NCBI RefSeq assembly: GCF_047511655.1
Contig: NC_133391.1
Span: 124,442,384-124,506,383 of the forward strand
Source of the DNA: Castor canadensis
Taxonomy: Eukaryota > Chordata > Mammalia > Rodentia > Castoridae
Direction: 5' to 3'
DNA: 64,000 nt
The position numbers and the translations under genes were made by a program. A model generated the notes under the pieces. It ran no database searches. It had not been told where the DNA came from and saw nothing but the letters and a program-made list of their open reading frames with translations. Each line of letters opens with the position of its first letter. The first letter of the stretch is position 1. Below are positions 27,103-40,310 of the stretch, in pieces.

Positions 27103-27709
27103 TCAAGGCCCTTTTAATTTATATGTTAATATCAGTAGGGAAGAGCATGTGAATTCATAATATAGGTCACATGATACTCTAGGTAGTTCAAAGATGTATC
27201 TAATAAATCTTTATTATTACTATACCTTAAAATGAAAGATCGGGTTCACCAATAAATGATAAATAGAAAAATATTTGTTTCTGCAAATGTTGTGAAGCAA
27301 ATGTTTATCAGAAATATAAAACTTTTCTTTTGGATTCATATGAGAGATATTATTTATTGATATACAAAGCCACAACTCTAAACAGAAGGTTTGAATTCAA
27401 GAAAAACCATGTTTATGAAGTTCACATTCAGTCTGAGCTTTTCCTGTCCAGAGAGAATGACACCAAAGGCCTTTAGCCTTAGGGAAGAAACCCTTGTACT
27501 TTTCTCCAAAAGTAATGTGTACAAAAACTGTATTTGTTTAGGACTAAATTTGTAATAATCTATTTGATGCAGTTACCTATAAGGCTAATCGTTTGAGAAT
27601 ACAGTTTTCATAGAACACCTGTGAACTTAGTACTATAGGAGCTTGCAAAAAACACCATCATTTTTTTAGGTAGGACTGCTATGCAAACATATGCACCTTT
27701 TGAACTTGG

Positions 27710-27724
27710 TGTGTACGTGCGTGT

Positions 27725-27782
<58 letters not shown>
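27710..27782 (+). repeat. (GT)n microsatellite
   Basis: About 70 bp of GT units with two interruptions near the left end, in SHISAL2B intron 1. Confidence 0.95.
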
Positions 27783-27784
<2 letters not shown>

Positions 27785-29864
27785 CTATCTGGAACTAAAT
27801 TTGAAGCTGCTAAAGAACAGATATTTCAGTTGACTTTCCCATAGTGTTGTGTGCAATTGTTACAAGTATTTATGTGCTTTGCTTGTAGAAATAGTCAGTA
27901 GGTGGAAATAAATACTAATTAACTGTTGGTGGATCTACCTGTAGTAATTTGGAACACACATAACACTGGGAAGTAATTATCTTTTTCTTCAATTATCTTC
28001 CTGGCTTGCCTTTAGGCTTCTATTCTTTCCAGGATATTAGGACCCTGGCAAACTTGACTTGGACCAAAAGGCAAGGAAAATAGAATTTGACCAGGAATGC
28101 TCAATGCACTGCTGCTTTAAGAGGAAGGAGAACAGTACTGAAAGTGAAGGGCTAAGTTCACACCACTTATCCTTGATTTGATGAGATAAAACACCCCTGA
28201 AGATAAGAGATTGCTCCTTGAACTACAATATGGAGTCAGACATCCACAGATGCCTGTACTTGGTTTACTAACATTGGCCCAGACCCACCAGCTGTGCACA
28301 CGGGGAAGACTAAGGTCATTTCATGGCAGAATCAGTACAGAGTCACATATGTAAACTTGGGGGCTGCCCTCAGATGGTGCACTTTCCTCTAAGGCACTAG
28401 ACTCTCCACATCTGGCAGTGACTGTATAATGCTCGTGTGCAGCAAAGATGATTTTTATAGATTGTGTCAGGGAGAGTAAGGATCACTTCACTATGCACAG
28501 ACACATGAGGATGTAATTCATTTAATATTATTTGGTGCACAAAACAGAAGATTAGACATCTGGGCAGATTCCTGAAATCAGAGCCCAGTTATTAAAAAAA
28601 AATCTTCAAAGTAGAGAAGTGATTTAGTCAATTAAAAAGTAAAATTATCAATCTAGTTAAATTCAACATATCTATTGTGAGCTTTTAATGAACAAATGTG
28701 AAAGCCAACCCATGCAATTTAAAAGAAAACAAAAACAAAGCTTGTCATTTCTCTTTTCTGTTATAAAAGGAGCTTCGTTCAATGTTACAGTTCCACATCC
28801 TAGAAACATTGGTTTATGCATACACAGGTCTCATTTTAACAAACAGTTACTTAGTACCTATTCATGCATAGCTCTAATAGGCATTATTTTCATAGGTCCT
28901 GGAGAAAATTACCAAAGAAATCCTAAGAATTTAGGAATTTACAGGAGGAGAAAGATGCGAGTGGGCCAGACACAGGAAGGGCTTTTTTCTCACAGCATCA
29001 CAGGCAGTTGCTTTTCAAGCTCCAAGAGCGGTCTGAAGCTGCCATCATGTATTGTAGCAATTCTCCTACTTAGCAACTTCACTTGCCTAGTGCCAACTAC
29101 TGCTGTCTTTCTTCAGCAGCTGCAGAATTTCAATAAAAGAGGTAGTGACGTCTGTAATATTTTTCGCAGTTGGACTATTTTAAATTAGGTGCGATGAGCA
29201 AAGACTAGGAAGCAAATGAAGCTTTAATAAATTTTCCTCCCCATTTTGTCCCCAGAGCTCAATAACTCACAGGAACCCCAGGTTTAATGTTGGGAACTGA
29301 TGCACTCTATTAAGGTGATTTTTCTATTTCCTGGGACCTGAGCTGATTGTGCATTTGTCAGTGCTGAATGAAGACCCCAGCAGGTTGTTCACTCTTTTGT
29401 ACTCTCATAAATCTTAGGAATGTTTTATATCCTTGCTGCTTGTCACTTTGGAACTACTTCAGGATTTAAGAATCTTAGGCACCATTTCCAGCTGAGTTTG
29501 ACTTAGGCGTTACCAGTCTCTGTTGGAGGCTCTCCTGCCATTATTAACACCTTCAAAGAATCAGAGATGGATCACTATGTCATTTCCAAAATGCCAGTTT
29601 CAACACAGTTTTATTCCCCCAAATAATCTACTGAAGGTATGTTTGCATTATTTTCTGTCATTTGGTTTCACTCCACCACAAATTTTTGAACTGAATTTAC
29701 AGAAAGGCACTCCTTTTGAGACTTTATCCAAGCTTTCAGTATAGAAAAATATTTTATTGCTTTAAGAAATAGTATTTAGCCATTTGCTGTAGACTCGGCA
29801 TATGTGACAAATTCTGGGTCATGTTGGGAGATTGGGAGAAATAAAACTGTACCTCTTCCTAGTC

Positions 29865-29867
<3 letters not shown>

Positions 29868-29901
<34 letters not shown>

Positions 29902-29911
29902 TTCTCTCTCT
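29868..29911 (+). repeat. (CT)n microsatellite
   Basis: Tandem CT units with one TT interruption near the right end. Confidence 0.93.
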
Positions 29912-30478
29912 TCCTTTTTTCCTATGATCTTGAGACCCATTTATGCTCCAGGCAAAATGAAAGAATCAACCTCAAAGTATGCAATATTTTGAGGAGAAGT
30001 GGGAAAAAAGCACTTCATAATGAAAATGTGTGTAAATTCTAGTTAGAATAAGTAAAATTCCCATCATAGGAAAAAGAAACAAAAGACTCGTCTTAGAAAG
30101 TCTCTTTACTTTCCAGCAGTGGTCAAATGGCTCAGGTGTTGAGAAAAAGGGTGCCCTGGAAAGGTTACTCAGAGTATATACTCAGAAGTACTAAAAACTC
30201 TATCTTTCTGTGGATATCTCTTCAATTTGATTGGGTAGTGTCAGTGTCGGATTCTGAAAAGTGTGAGTTATAAAGCCCAATCTCATTTGCGTACCCGTGC
30301 AAAACACATACACACACCCCTCCTTGATATTTTGAGGAATACAGTCATATCCTTCACACCCGGCAAAAGACTGAGTACTCTGGTCCTTAGGTAATACCTT
30401 AAATTGATCCTTTTTTGTTCAAATGTCCCAAATGAACAAGCGATCAGACAGAAGAATTAAAATCTTCACCTTAATTTA

Positions 30479-31260
<782 letters not shown>

Positions 31261-33020
31261 TCCGCTTTCTTTGCGTTCTGCTGACTTCCCTCCACTTTCC
31301 CTCACTTCATTAATTGCCTGGAGACTGTCCCCACTTCATACCAGAAAGATCTCGCCAGAGGGAAAACTGGAGATGGGGGACATGTTTGCATTCTCGGCAG
31401 AGGCAGCCGAAGTCGCAGTTCTGTTTGCCCAAGGACCTGGCAGGTGTGGTGTGTTCGGGGCAAATAGAGCAGAGCTGGGACCCCTTACCGCCACGAGCAA
31501 CTGAGTCCAGGAGTGGGGAGTGGGCCAAATGAAAGGCAGCTGAACTACTAGTGAGGACGTTGGTTGGGTGTTTTCCTTTGAAAAGTTTATGTGAAACACA
31601 AGCAATCTGCCAGTTTTAAAATAAAAAATGTAAAAAGTGACAAAATGTTCTCCAAAAACTAGCCACAAGTATTTTTAAAACATCCTGTTGTTGTACTCTG
31701 TGTTCAGCTAAAGTACATGGAAAAGGAAGAAAAGTCCAGAGATGGAGGTAAAGACAATGAGAACCTTCTAGAAAAGAAGGCAGGAAGAGAAGGAGGCAGA
31801 GGAAATGAGAAAGAAACTTCCATCAGCTCTGAAGCGCAGCAGAAACTACCACCCCTTTTTGTTTGGTGCTCTCATTACTTGTAATAAGTCAAACAATGCC
31901 TAGGCTTATAAAGAGGAAAATAATAATACCCTTAATATGGGAGAGAGGGAGAATTCATAGAATTTCCACAGTAGAGCACTGTTCCTTCCTTTTCATTTCT
32001 GCTTCCTTGCTTTGGCCAGGTTTGATTGAATGTGGAACATTATAAACTTTATCTTGTATGCTAAATATTTTTGTATTCCTATAAATATTCTTGAGCTTGT
32101 TCTGGGACACAGTTACTTGGAAACAGTTTGATTCTTTCAGGTTTGCTTTTGAACTTCGTTAGACAAGACTAGAACAGACTTGAGGACTAAATATTCCCAT
32201 ACTACTGAGTCCATATCCTTCTGAGTACTGTACTCAGAATCTTGTGAATTACAAAGCTTACCATTCTGATTGTGGAAACCCACATTATTCCCTGCCCATG
32301 AGAACTCTTTTCAATGTTTCTTTTCCTGACCTCAAGTGGCTTCATCCCAGGCATGCATGAAGCAGTACTCTGCTCAAGATTAGTTATGTCCAAAGCTAGC
32401 TCTCTCTCCTCCTACCCTTAACTGCCTCCTCTGTGGTGTTCTGTTCTGCTACCTTTGGCCTCCATGGCTTCCTGAACTCTGCCTTCCCAGCTCTGCTTTT
32501 GCAATTCAGATAGCCCACTGGTCTCCACCTGGGTTCCCTCTCCCTGCACTGCAGCCTGGAAATTCTTTCCAGACAGACAGCCAACGTCATCATGAGGCTC
32601 ACCTCATTCTTTTCCACCCTTTTGGGGAATCGCTGTCTTGCACTACCTAATGTCCATGTCCAAAACCCATTCTGTCATATATTTTATTGGCTTAGTTATC
32701 TCAGGAAGAGCAGTAAATCTGATATGTCATGAACATGGCCAGGGAATAGGACCTAATCTAAGATAGGCCCTGGTGGGGTCTCTCTCCTGGAACTGGAATC
32801 CACATTGTGGAGGCCACAAGAAGTTAATGCACATGAAAGACAAAAATGAAGCAGGGGGAGTGGAGAAGATGGGTTGGAAGAGGGCTGATGACTTTGCAAT
32901 TTTTTTTCAAGTTCTTTCCTGAGGATCACAGCATTCCTACCTTTGAGCTTCTTGAGACACCTGTTACCTAAGAGCAAAATTCCCTTCTCTAATGAAAGTG
33001 CATCTAGTTGGCTTCTCCTA

Positions 33021-33202
33021 GAGACATGCACCAGACAATGACATTTTGGTCAATGATGAACTGCATATACAGGGGTAATCCAGTAAGATGATGTCTGCAC
33101 ACATCATAGCCATCTTAGATTGTGTAAGACACCCTATGATGGTCACACAACAAAATCACCTAACAATGCATTTCTTCGAATGCATCCTTTGATACATGAC
33201 TA
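33021..33202 (+). mobile_element. Internally deleted Tigger (mariner-type MITE)
   Basis: The left part has CATGCACCAGACAATGACAT and TTTTGGTCAATGATGAACTGC. The right part has CACCTAACAATGCATTTCTT and ends near GATACATGAC. These are the two terminal regions of a Tigger1-type transposon joined with the interior missing. TA dinucleotides flank both ends (33019-33020 and 33201-33202). Confidence 0.75.
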
Positions 33203-34024
33203 TTCTTGCAATCAAAGCGTTCTAACTCACACAGGACCCCTGCAGGCAAAGGGGCAGGGAAAAGGCCATTGAAAAGGAACAAATGAGGCTTCTTTAATCA
33301 ATGGAAATGTTCTCTTGGAAGGGGGAGAAATAGGCAGCCCAAGTACACTTTTCTTCCTGTAGTATAAGAGGAAAATAAATTTGGAGATAAAAAGGAAGGA
33401 AGTGCTTCTGGAAAATATTGGTTGTCCCAATAAGATATACAAAAGTCTTCTGTGGAGCATGAGACAACAGGTAGAATTTGGGTACTTAGGAGCGTGGGAA
33501 AGGCAGAGTGAACACCACATGTGGGAACAGAGCTGGGTAGCAGACAGAGTGGAACAATGAGAGTACTTACTGAGGAGTAATGGGAGTATTGCTGAGCATC
33601 CAGTTTTACTTGGAAGTCACAGCTTATGAATGTGCAACCTGCAGACATGGACTGAGGGAGATTGGTCATGAGATTTCCTGGATTAATCACAGCAATCACA
33701 GCAGATCCTCAGTCCATCCAACTGCAATACACACAAAAACACACAGAAAAGCATGTCCACAGCTGCCAGACTACCAAGTTTGAAGAACCTACAGTCCACT
33801 GAAGTTCAAGTCAAAAGAGGAGCCTTTTGACATACAGGGCTTAAGAGTGATGTGAAAACCATGGCTTTGAACTAGTTCAGAAAGTGCCTATCAGTGCCTC
33901 GACCTTGCCTGCTTTGTGGTCTCAGGCATTGGCTTCCTCTGGCAGGACAAAGGCTGACAGAGAATGGGGTGGGGCTGGTCCAACACCAAAAGAGAACCAT
34001 AAATTGCATCTTTTATTTTCTCCT

Positions 34025-34190
34025 CTTGTATCTCAGTGATTCTCAACAAAGATGGCACTCCTCCTTTAGGGAATATTTTCAAAATAAAGACACTGTGGGG
34101 CATTATGATAAGAGGGTACTTTAGTGGCACTGAGAAATGTGGGTCAGGGATGCTAGACATCTGGACATCCTGCAACAAGTACTGGAAAAT
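34025..34190 (+). mobile_element. MER5-like hAT fragment
   Basis: GTGATTCTCAACAAAG at the left and GGGTCAGGGATGCTAGACAT then GACATCCTGCAACAAG at the right follow the order of a MER5-type hAT-Charlie nonautonomous element. Decayed. Confidence 0.45.
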
Positions 34191-34646
34191 GAAGAACTGA
34201 CTGTGACTTTTAAATGTTCTACAAGACATTCATTTAAATGAAAAACCTATTTATGGTTATCTGTGTGTAGAACCTATTCCTGTGTTACAAATAAATACAA
34301 TGTACCTCTTGAATTTTCCAAGAACGCAACAACTGTGTAAATTGAGGGAAGATTGTTCTCTGGTTTGGAACTTTACCAAGAGTTGTTTGTCCTTTCAGGA
34401 AAATCATGTGCCAAAGGTAATGTTGTTCAAGCTTTTGTGTTTGCATTGCACATTGCCAATTCCACATACTCATGCTGTCTCCACAGTGATTCATGGCTGT
34501 TGCAAGCGAGGGTTGATGAAAACATAATCACCTTTGGTATAATTGTGCTTGAGCATTTACATATGGAAATGTATATTTTATTGTAAGTGACATTTCACTT
34601 ATTTCTTCTTTATATTACAACATAGTTATTACATAGAATTAGGGTT

Positions 34647-35163
34647 TTAGTTAGTTAGGGCTTTTATAATAAGATACCACAGATCAGGTGGCTTGAAAAA
34701 CAAATTTATTTTGTCATAGTTCTGGAGGGTAGAGATCTGAGATCAAGGTGTCAGCAAAATTGGCTCCTTATGAGGGCCGTGAGGAAGGATTTGCTCCAGG
34801 CCCAGCTCTTCTTGGCTTGTGGTGGTCTTCTCACTGTATGTGTCATCCACAGCATCTTCTCATGCATGTGTCTATGTGCAAATTTCCTCTTTTTTTTTTT
34901 TTTGGTGGGACTGGAGTTTGAACTCAGGGCTTCACTCTTACAAAGCAGGCTTTCTACCACTGGAGCCACACCTCCCATCCCAAATTTCCTCTTTTTTACA
35001 AGGGTATCTATTATATTACATTAGGGTCCATCCTAATGACCTCCTTTAAACTGTATTACCTTTTTAAAAGCCATTCTCCAAATACAATCATAGTGGGAGG
35101 TAGTAGGGTTAGGACTTCACATATAAATTTCTGGGGGTAGGGAGCATAATTCAGTCCATAACA
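34647..35163 (+). mobile_element. LTR-like interspersed repeat, interrupted by SINE
   Basis: The left part has GGCTTTTATAATAAGATACCAC and TCATAGTTCTGGAGGGTAGA. The right part has ATTACATTAGGGTCCATCCT and TAGGGTTAGGACTTCACATA, ending near CAGTCCATAACA. The same family occurs at 55118-56095 and 58354-58735. I recognise it as a common mammalian LTR-type repeat but do not assign a subfamily. Confidence 0.65.
34896..34980 (-). repeat. ID-like SINE nested in LTR-like repeat
   Basis: Reverse copy with GGAGTTTGAACTCAGGGCTT. It is flanked by the perfect 17-bp repeat CAAATTTCCTCTTTTTT at 34879-34895 and 34981-34997, so it entered after the host repeat. Confidence 0.93.
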
Positions 35164-36214
35164 ATTGTAGATAGGTAAATATATCATTATTGTATATAAA
35201 CTTTATTTCAATATAGGAAAAGGAGTAATTAAAAATATTTATTTAAAAACAGGGACATTTGGTATGATAGGGTTAAGAACTACTGTTGGTGTGATTTCTT
35301 AGTCAGATGATAGGAAATGGGGGAGGGGCACACTGGTGAGTGCTTCCTCTTACTTCTGACTTCCAGCCCAATTGTTTTACCCAGGATTGTCTTGATAGAA
35401 CAAATGGAGAGAGAGTAGGGAAAAGAAATAGCTGGCTAGTGGGTAAAAGAAGATAAGGGGTCCAAGGACACCAACTTAACTGTAGAAATAGTGAAGAGGC
35501 TGTGAGTGCCTTGCTGAAAATCCTTTAAACAGATCTTTAATTCTAAAGCTTAGCTAATCAGTGCCAATTTACTTTTCTACTTCTTGATACTTTTTAAAAA
35601 TTTCTTTCTGCTCATCCCTAATGTGCTCTACTACTCAGGTGAATCAGTCTTCTTCTTACTCTAGAAATAACTTCATGTCTGCTTTCCTGTTCAAGAAATT
35701 CTGTGACTTTCTTCTTTCTCTCCAAATCTTATGCAGTTTTCAAAGCTACAGAGTTTTCTCACCACATGGCTCCTTGAAACTGATGAAATTGAGCAATTGG
35801 TAGGCAAAATAGAATCTAAAAAGTCACAAATGAAGAGGCCATGAGGAAACAAGGTTCATGTGACTGCTGAAAGTAATCAGACATCAACATTCTTTTTGGG
35901 AAACCAAAAAGAGTAAAATGATTCATTGGTAGTAAAAGGAGGATTAGAAGCAGAAAGGAGAATAACTGAGTGAGCACCATGGTGTTATGATAGGTAGGAC
36001 ACTGATGACTGCTGAAAGAGTTAAACAACTCTGTCCCTAGAGCTGAGCTATGGTTCTTCAGAGTATCAGTCTCCATGAGAGCTAGGTACTCCTGGATTTC
36101 TGCAAGTCTCCCATGGGTAGGATGGAAGGATATATGGATATATTCTCTATAATACATTTAATATTCATTTACTCTTTGGAAACACATATCTAAAAATCAC
36201 AGAAGCACCCTGTA

Positions 36215-36667
36215 TTGTGGTTTGCATATGAAATGTCCCTTGAAAGCTTACGTGTTAAAGGTTTAGTTCCTGATGCAGCAGTGTTCAGAGATGGGGCTTT
36301 TAGGAAGTGATTGGATCATGAGGGCTCTGACTTCATCAGTGGATTGATTGATTGATGGATTCATAGTTTGATGGCATAGTGGGAAGTGGTGGAAAGTTTG
36401 GAGGCAGAGACCAGGTGGAGGAAGTAGGTCAGTGCGGGCATGTCCTTTGGGTCTTTATCTTGGCCCTAGCTTCCTGACTATCATGAGAGGAGCAGCTTTG
36501 ATCCCCACAGGTTGCCCACCATGATGTTCTACCTCACTTTGGGCCCAAAAGCAATGGAGCCAACTGACCGTGGACTGAAACCTCTGAAACTGTGAGACAA
36601 AATAAGTCCTTCCTCCATTAAGTTGTTTCTCTTATGTATTTGTCACAGCAATGATAAGTCTAACACA
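36215..36667 (+). mobile_element. MaLR LTR (rodent ORR1/MT-like)
   Basis: TTGTGGTTTGCATATGAAATGTCCC at the left, GGAAGTGATTGGATCATGAG in the middle, and AAGTTGTTTCTCTTATGTAT then TAACACAC at the right. It aligns in general plan with the reverse copy at 1007-1437. Confidence 0.7.
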
Positions 36668-37684
36668 CTTTACAACTTCCACACTATAAAATCCCTGTGA
36701 AGTATATTTTGATACAATTAGCACCATTCCACATTCCTCCTTTCTCAGATTTTCTAGATTTTAGTTTCTCCACAGAGATCCTGAGCCTCAGAGGTGGCAG
36801 ATCCTATCCCAACATCAGGAATGGCCCCTGATCAACTGGCTGCAGTCATTGGCTCAAGGATTTAGCATGTGACATAAGCATTTCAAACACTAGGACAGAA
36901 ACTGCCTATCTCCTGCTGGATATGCAGGGAAGTACAGGCCTGGATATAGCTGGCAGTCAGCCATCCTAGGAGGCCAATATGTGTCTACTTTGAGATGAAG
37001 ATACTTCAGATGGCAGAGCTGAGAGGCAGAAAGAAAATGGGTCCTTTTCCAACACTGAACCACTGAATCAGCCAATTCCATGAGGTTTTTGTTATATGAG
37101 CCAATTCTTTGGCTTTATAGTTTTAACTTCTTTGAATTGGGTTTTCTGTTACTTGTAACTAGAAGATTCAAACAAACACCATGCTCTTTGATGTCTCTTC
37201 AGGTATACACCATGTTCTTTGATATTCTTCTAAAGGAAGAAGTAAAGCATTGTACCATTTGGGCCAATTTGTGTGAACCCTGCTCTTCAGTCATGGTGAT
37301 TTAGATTGAGGCAAGAAGCATTATGCAAAGCTAATACATACTGTGCTGTAAAGCCTGGTTTGGAAGATTCAGCTGGGAGTCCAGCAGTTTCAATTGCACT
37401 GTAAATTGCTACAGTGACATCAGTGTCATTAATACTTCACACATTACATTAAAAGCAACAGCATCAGACAGCAGGCTGGAGAGCAGCATTATATGTACTG
37501 GTGACAATGGGGTTGCCTGCAAACCCCTAAAGCACTGGGGGAAATCAACAACATAGCTTAGGAAGTTATACAACACTTCTGGTCCTTATTCCCATGTGTG
37601 GCCTTATAATACTCCCTGATCACCACAGAACAGCAGAATGGCTCTCTGTTCCTGTCCTAACCACATACAGACACAACTAATCCT

Positions 37685-38160
37685 AACGATCACCATTTGT
37701 AAATCACTCTTTGCATGCTGGGTATTATCATAAATACTTCGTATGCATTGTCTTACTTAATCTTTTTTTTTTCTCTTAGTACTGGAGATTGGGCTCAGGG
37801 TCTTGAATATGCTAGGCAGTGCTCCACTTGAGCCATGCCCCCAGCCCTTTTGCTTTTACTTTGCTTTTGAGACAAGGTCTCATTACCTTTGCCCAGACTG
37901 ACCTCAAACTGATGGTCCTCCTGCTTCCCCTCCCAAGTGGCTGGGATTACAGGCCAGCACCAGCACAGCTGGTTCTCACTTAATCTTTATAATTTTCTTA
38001 GAGGTAGGAAGTGATTATTTCCATTCAAAGATGAGGAAACTGAGGCACAAAGAGTTTATAGTCACAGACCCAGTAAGGTGCCATGGTTAGTAAATAGCTA
38101 AGTAGAAATTTAGTCCCTGCTATCCAACTTTCATTTCTTAACTTGAACACTACATTGTCT
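37685..38160 (+). repeat. MIR SINE, interrupted by a composite SINE
   Basis: The distal part carries AGATGAGGAAACTGAGGCAC, the hallmark MIR core, followed by a decayed 3' part. It is split by the insertion at 37766-37977. Confidence 0.8.
37766..37977 (-). repeat. Composite B1 + ID dimeric SINE
   Basis: On the minus strand a B1-like unit (TGTAATCCCAGCCACTTGGG ... GAGACCTTGTCTCAAAA) is followed by an ID-like unit (GGGCTGGGGGCATGGCTCAA ... CAATCTCCAGTACT) and an A-tail. It is flanked by ACTTAATCTTT at 37755-37765 and 37978-37988. Such B1-dID fusions are reported from squirrel-, dormouse- and beaver-related rodents. Confidence 0.85.
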
Positions 38161-39344
38161 TAACTTCTATGCTATACCTTTTCTATTTCTGAACTCCTTA
38201 ATGATTTGTGAGAATATATTTGTATTTATACTTTTAAATTATCACTTTATATGTTTATGTGTATGTAGTCTTCATGTATATTTTATCTATAAAATTACAT
38301 ATCACATTTATATTATTATTACAAGTAAGAACAGTCCCCACAGTATCCCCTCCCCAAAGAGGATGGACTTTCTGTGATCCACCCTGAGATTCTCAGCATT
38401 AGCTACTTATGCTTGGCCCAAGAGCAGGCTTCCCTCCTGAAGAATCCTCAACACAGAAGCACAGCCATGCTGACACTTCACAATCAGCTGTAGAAAAGAA
38501 GTGTTAGATTTCATCCAAGACCTCAATATACCTAGCAAATGACCTGGTCCATGACTAAGTTAAAAAGCTCATGGTGCATGGTCCAGTGGACATGGTTGAT
38601 GTGTATCCTTTTCATTTTGGGATGAGTATAGATATCTCAAGATGCTCAATATTTTGTGGCCTCACATGAAAAATAAGACTAAACAGAATTGGGGGCCAAT
38701 TATATGCTGTAGGAAGACAAATAGCACTTCAACAGGAAGCAGTTGCTGTCAGTAAAAAATGATGCAAATGCTCCTTTGAAACCATGTTGCACCATCAAAC
38801 ACTTGTGACTTAAGCTGAGAGTAGACGTTTTCCCAGCTGTCCTGGAGGTGAGAGGGTCAAAAGAAAAGACCAGCTCTGGCACAGTTTACTATAACATAAC
38901 ACAACAAACCCTGGGACTGGATTCTGACCTGTCACTTTTCTGGCACTCTCAGGATGTGGAGAGAATGTAAGGATTTCTCCTTCATTTGAGGGGAAAGTGA
39001 GACTAGAGTTTTATCTGTCAATGTGATTTTTTTTATTTTCTGAGGGTTTTCTCTTATATGTAGTTACCTCACTTAATTACTAGCTTATTCTAATGGTCAG
39101 TATTTAATCCTTATAAAGAAAGAAAAATACTCCCTTCATTTAACATTGATTGTGAATCAGGTATTTTCATAAAGAGTAACTCACCCTTCTCCCAGACTTA
39201 AGTGGAAATTATCACTTATGTTCTTAGCATTTGGTATGAAGATACCAGAGGCACTGTTTAGACTGAGGCTAAGTATTGTGTGAATAGGTGGTAGTGGGGG
39301 GAGGGGAAGGGTTGGTCCCTAGAGAGTGTCAGAAGTAGGGTGGT

Positions 39345-39697
39345 GTGATGTTTTCAATGTTTCTCCAAAGAACGTAGGTTGGAAATGTAATTATAGTATC
39401 TAGAAATGGGACTTTTAAGAAGTGATTAGGCCTTGAGAGCTCTGCACTTATAAATGAATTAATACCATTGTCATGGATTGGGTTTATTATGAGGAGACAA
39501 CTTCAGTACTTTCTGTCTCTTTCTTTTCTGCCCTTTTAGCTTCTACCATGAAATAATGCAGCAAGAAGGCCTTCAACAAATCCTGAACCTTGATCTTGGC
39601 CATCCAGCCTCCAGAACTGTAAGAAGTAAATATCTGTTCTTTGTGAATTACCAGTCTCAGATATTCTGTTACAAAAGCAGAAAATGGACTATGATAG
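39345..39697 (+). mobile_element. MLT1 (MaLR) LTR
   Basis: Landmarks in order: GAAGTGATTAGGCCTTGAGA, CCATGAAATAATGCAGCAAG, CCAGCCTCCAGAACTGTAAG, GTGAATTACCAGTCTCAG, AAAATGGACTATGA. A good MLT1 match. Confidence 0.85.
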
Positions 39698-39728
39698 GTA
39701 TCTTAAGTTAGAAATATCTTTAAGATAT

Positions 39729-40310
39729 TGTGGTGTCACCAGAGAGATGACACAGCTCAGAAGTCAATAAGCAAGGCAAAATTTACTTCTGCAGAAGGGT
39801 GTGTACCCGACAGAGTCTGTGAAGCAAGCACATGGGTGGCAAGTCCTCCGCTTGGGTTTTATTGCTAGCTCAATTTTCCCCTCCCCTGGATTGGGCAGGT
39901 TAGGGTTCACAGTCTACATGGTTGGCTATTGGAAAGGGGATAGGTGGGGAGGGGGCTTTGAAGACCAAGAAGTTTAAAAGTTCAGGGAAGCAGTAACTAT
40001 TTTAGCTTATCAGCTCTGGATCCAGGGCATCTAGAGTAATTTTGCATGGCTGAGGATAGCAACCCCTTGTTCTCAATAGAAACTTTTATCAGGATAAGCA
40101 GTCCGTGAAGTGAGCATATGGGAAGCATGTTAGTCTCCTTCCTGTTCTCCTCCCAAAATAAAGGGTCCATGCTGTTAACTTCGGGGGTGACCTCAAGTGC
40201 AGCTCCCTTTATTCCAATGTCCATAGAGATGTCATAGCTCAAGCCTAAGCCTGGCCACTGTGCCAGTACTGGCAGTAGCATTTGGTAGGAATAGTTTTAT
40301 GGAGGTGACA
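39729..40310 (-). mobile_element. Candidate solo LTR, reverse orientation
   Basis: Read on the minus strand it contains AATAAAACCC (near 39860), a TCTGTCGGGTACACACCC segment, and ends in CTGGTGACACCACA with a CA terminus at 39729. That is the layout of an R-U5 end. The 5' border is unclear and no partner LTR is seen. Confidence 0.4.

Noticed and set aside
26552..27152. Overlapping frames of 107-134 codons on the + strand
   Set aside because: They lie antisense within an L1 3' UTR-like element that is C-rich and low in stops.
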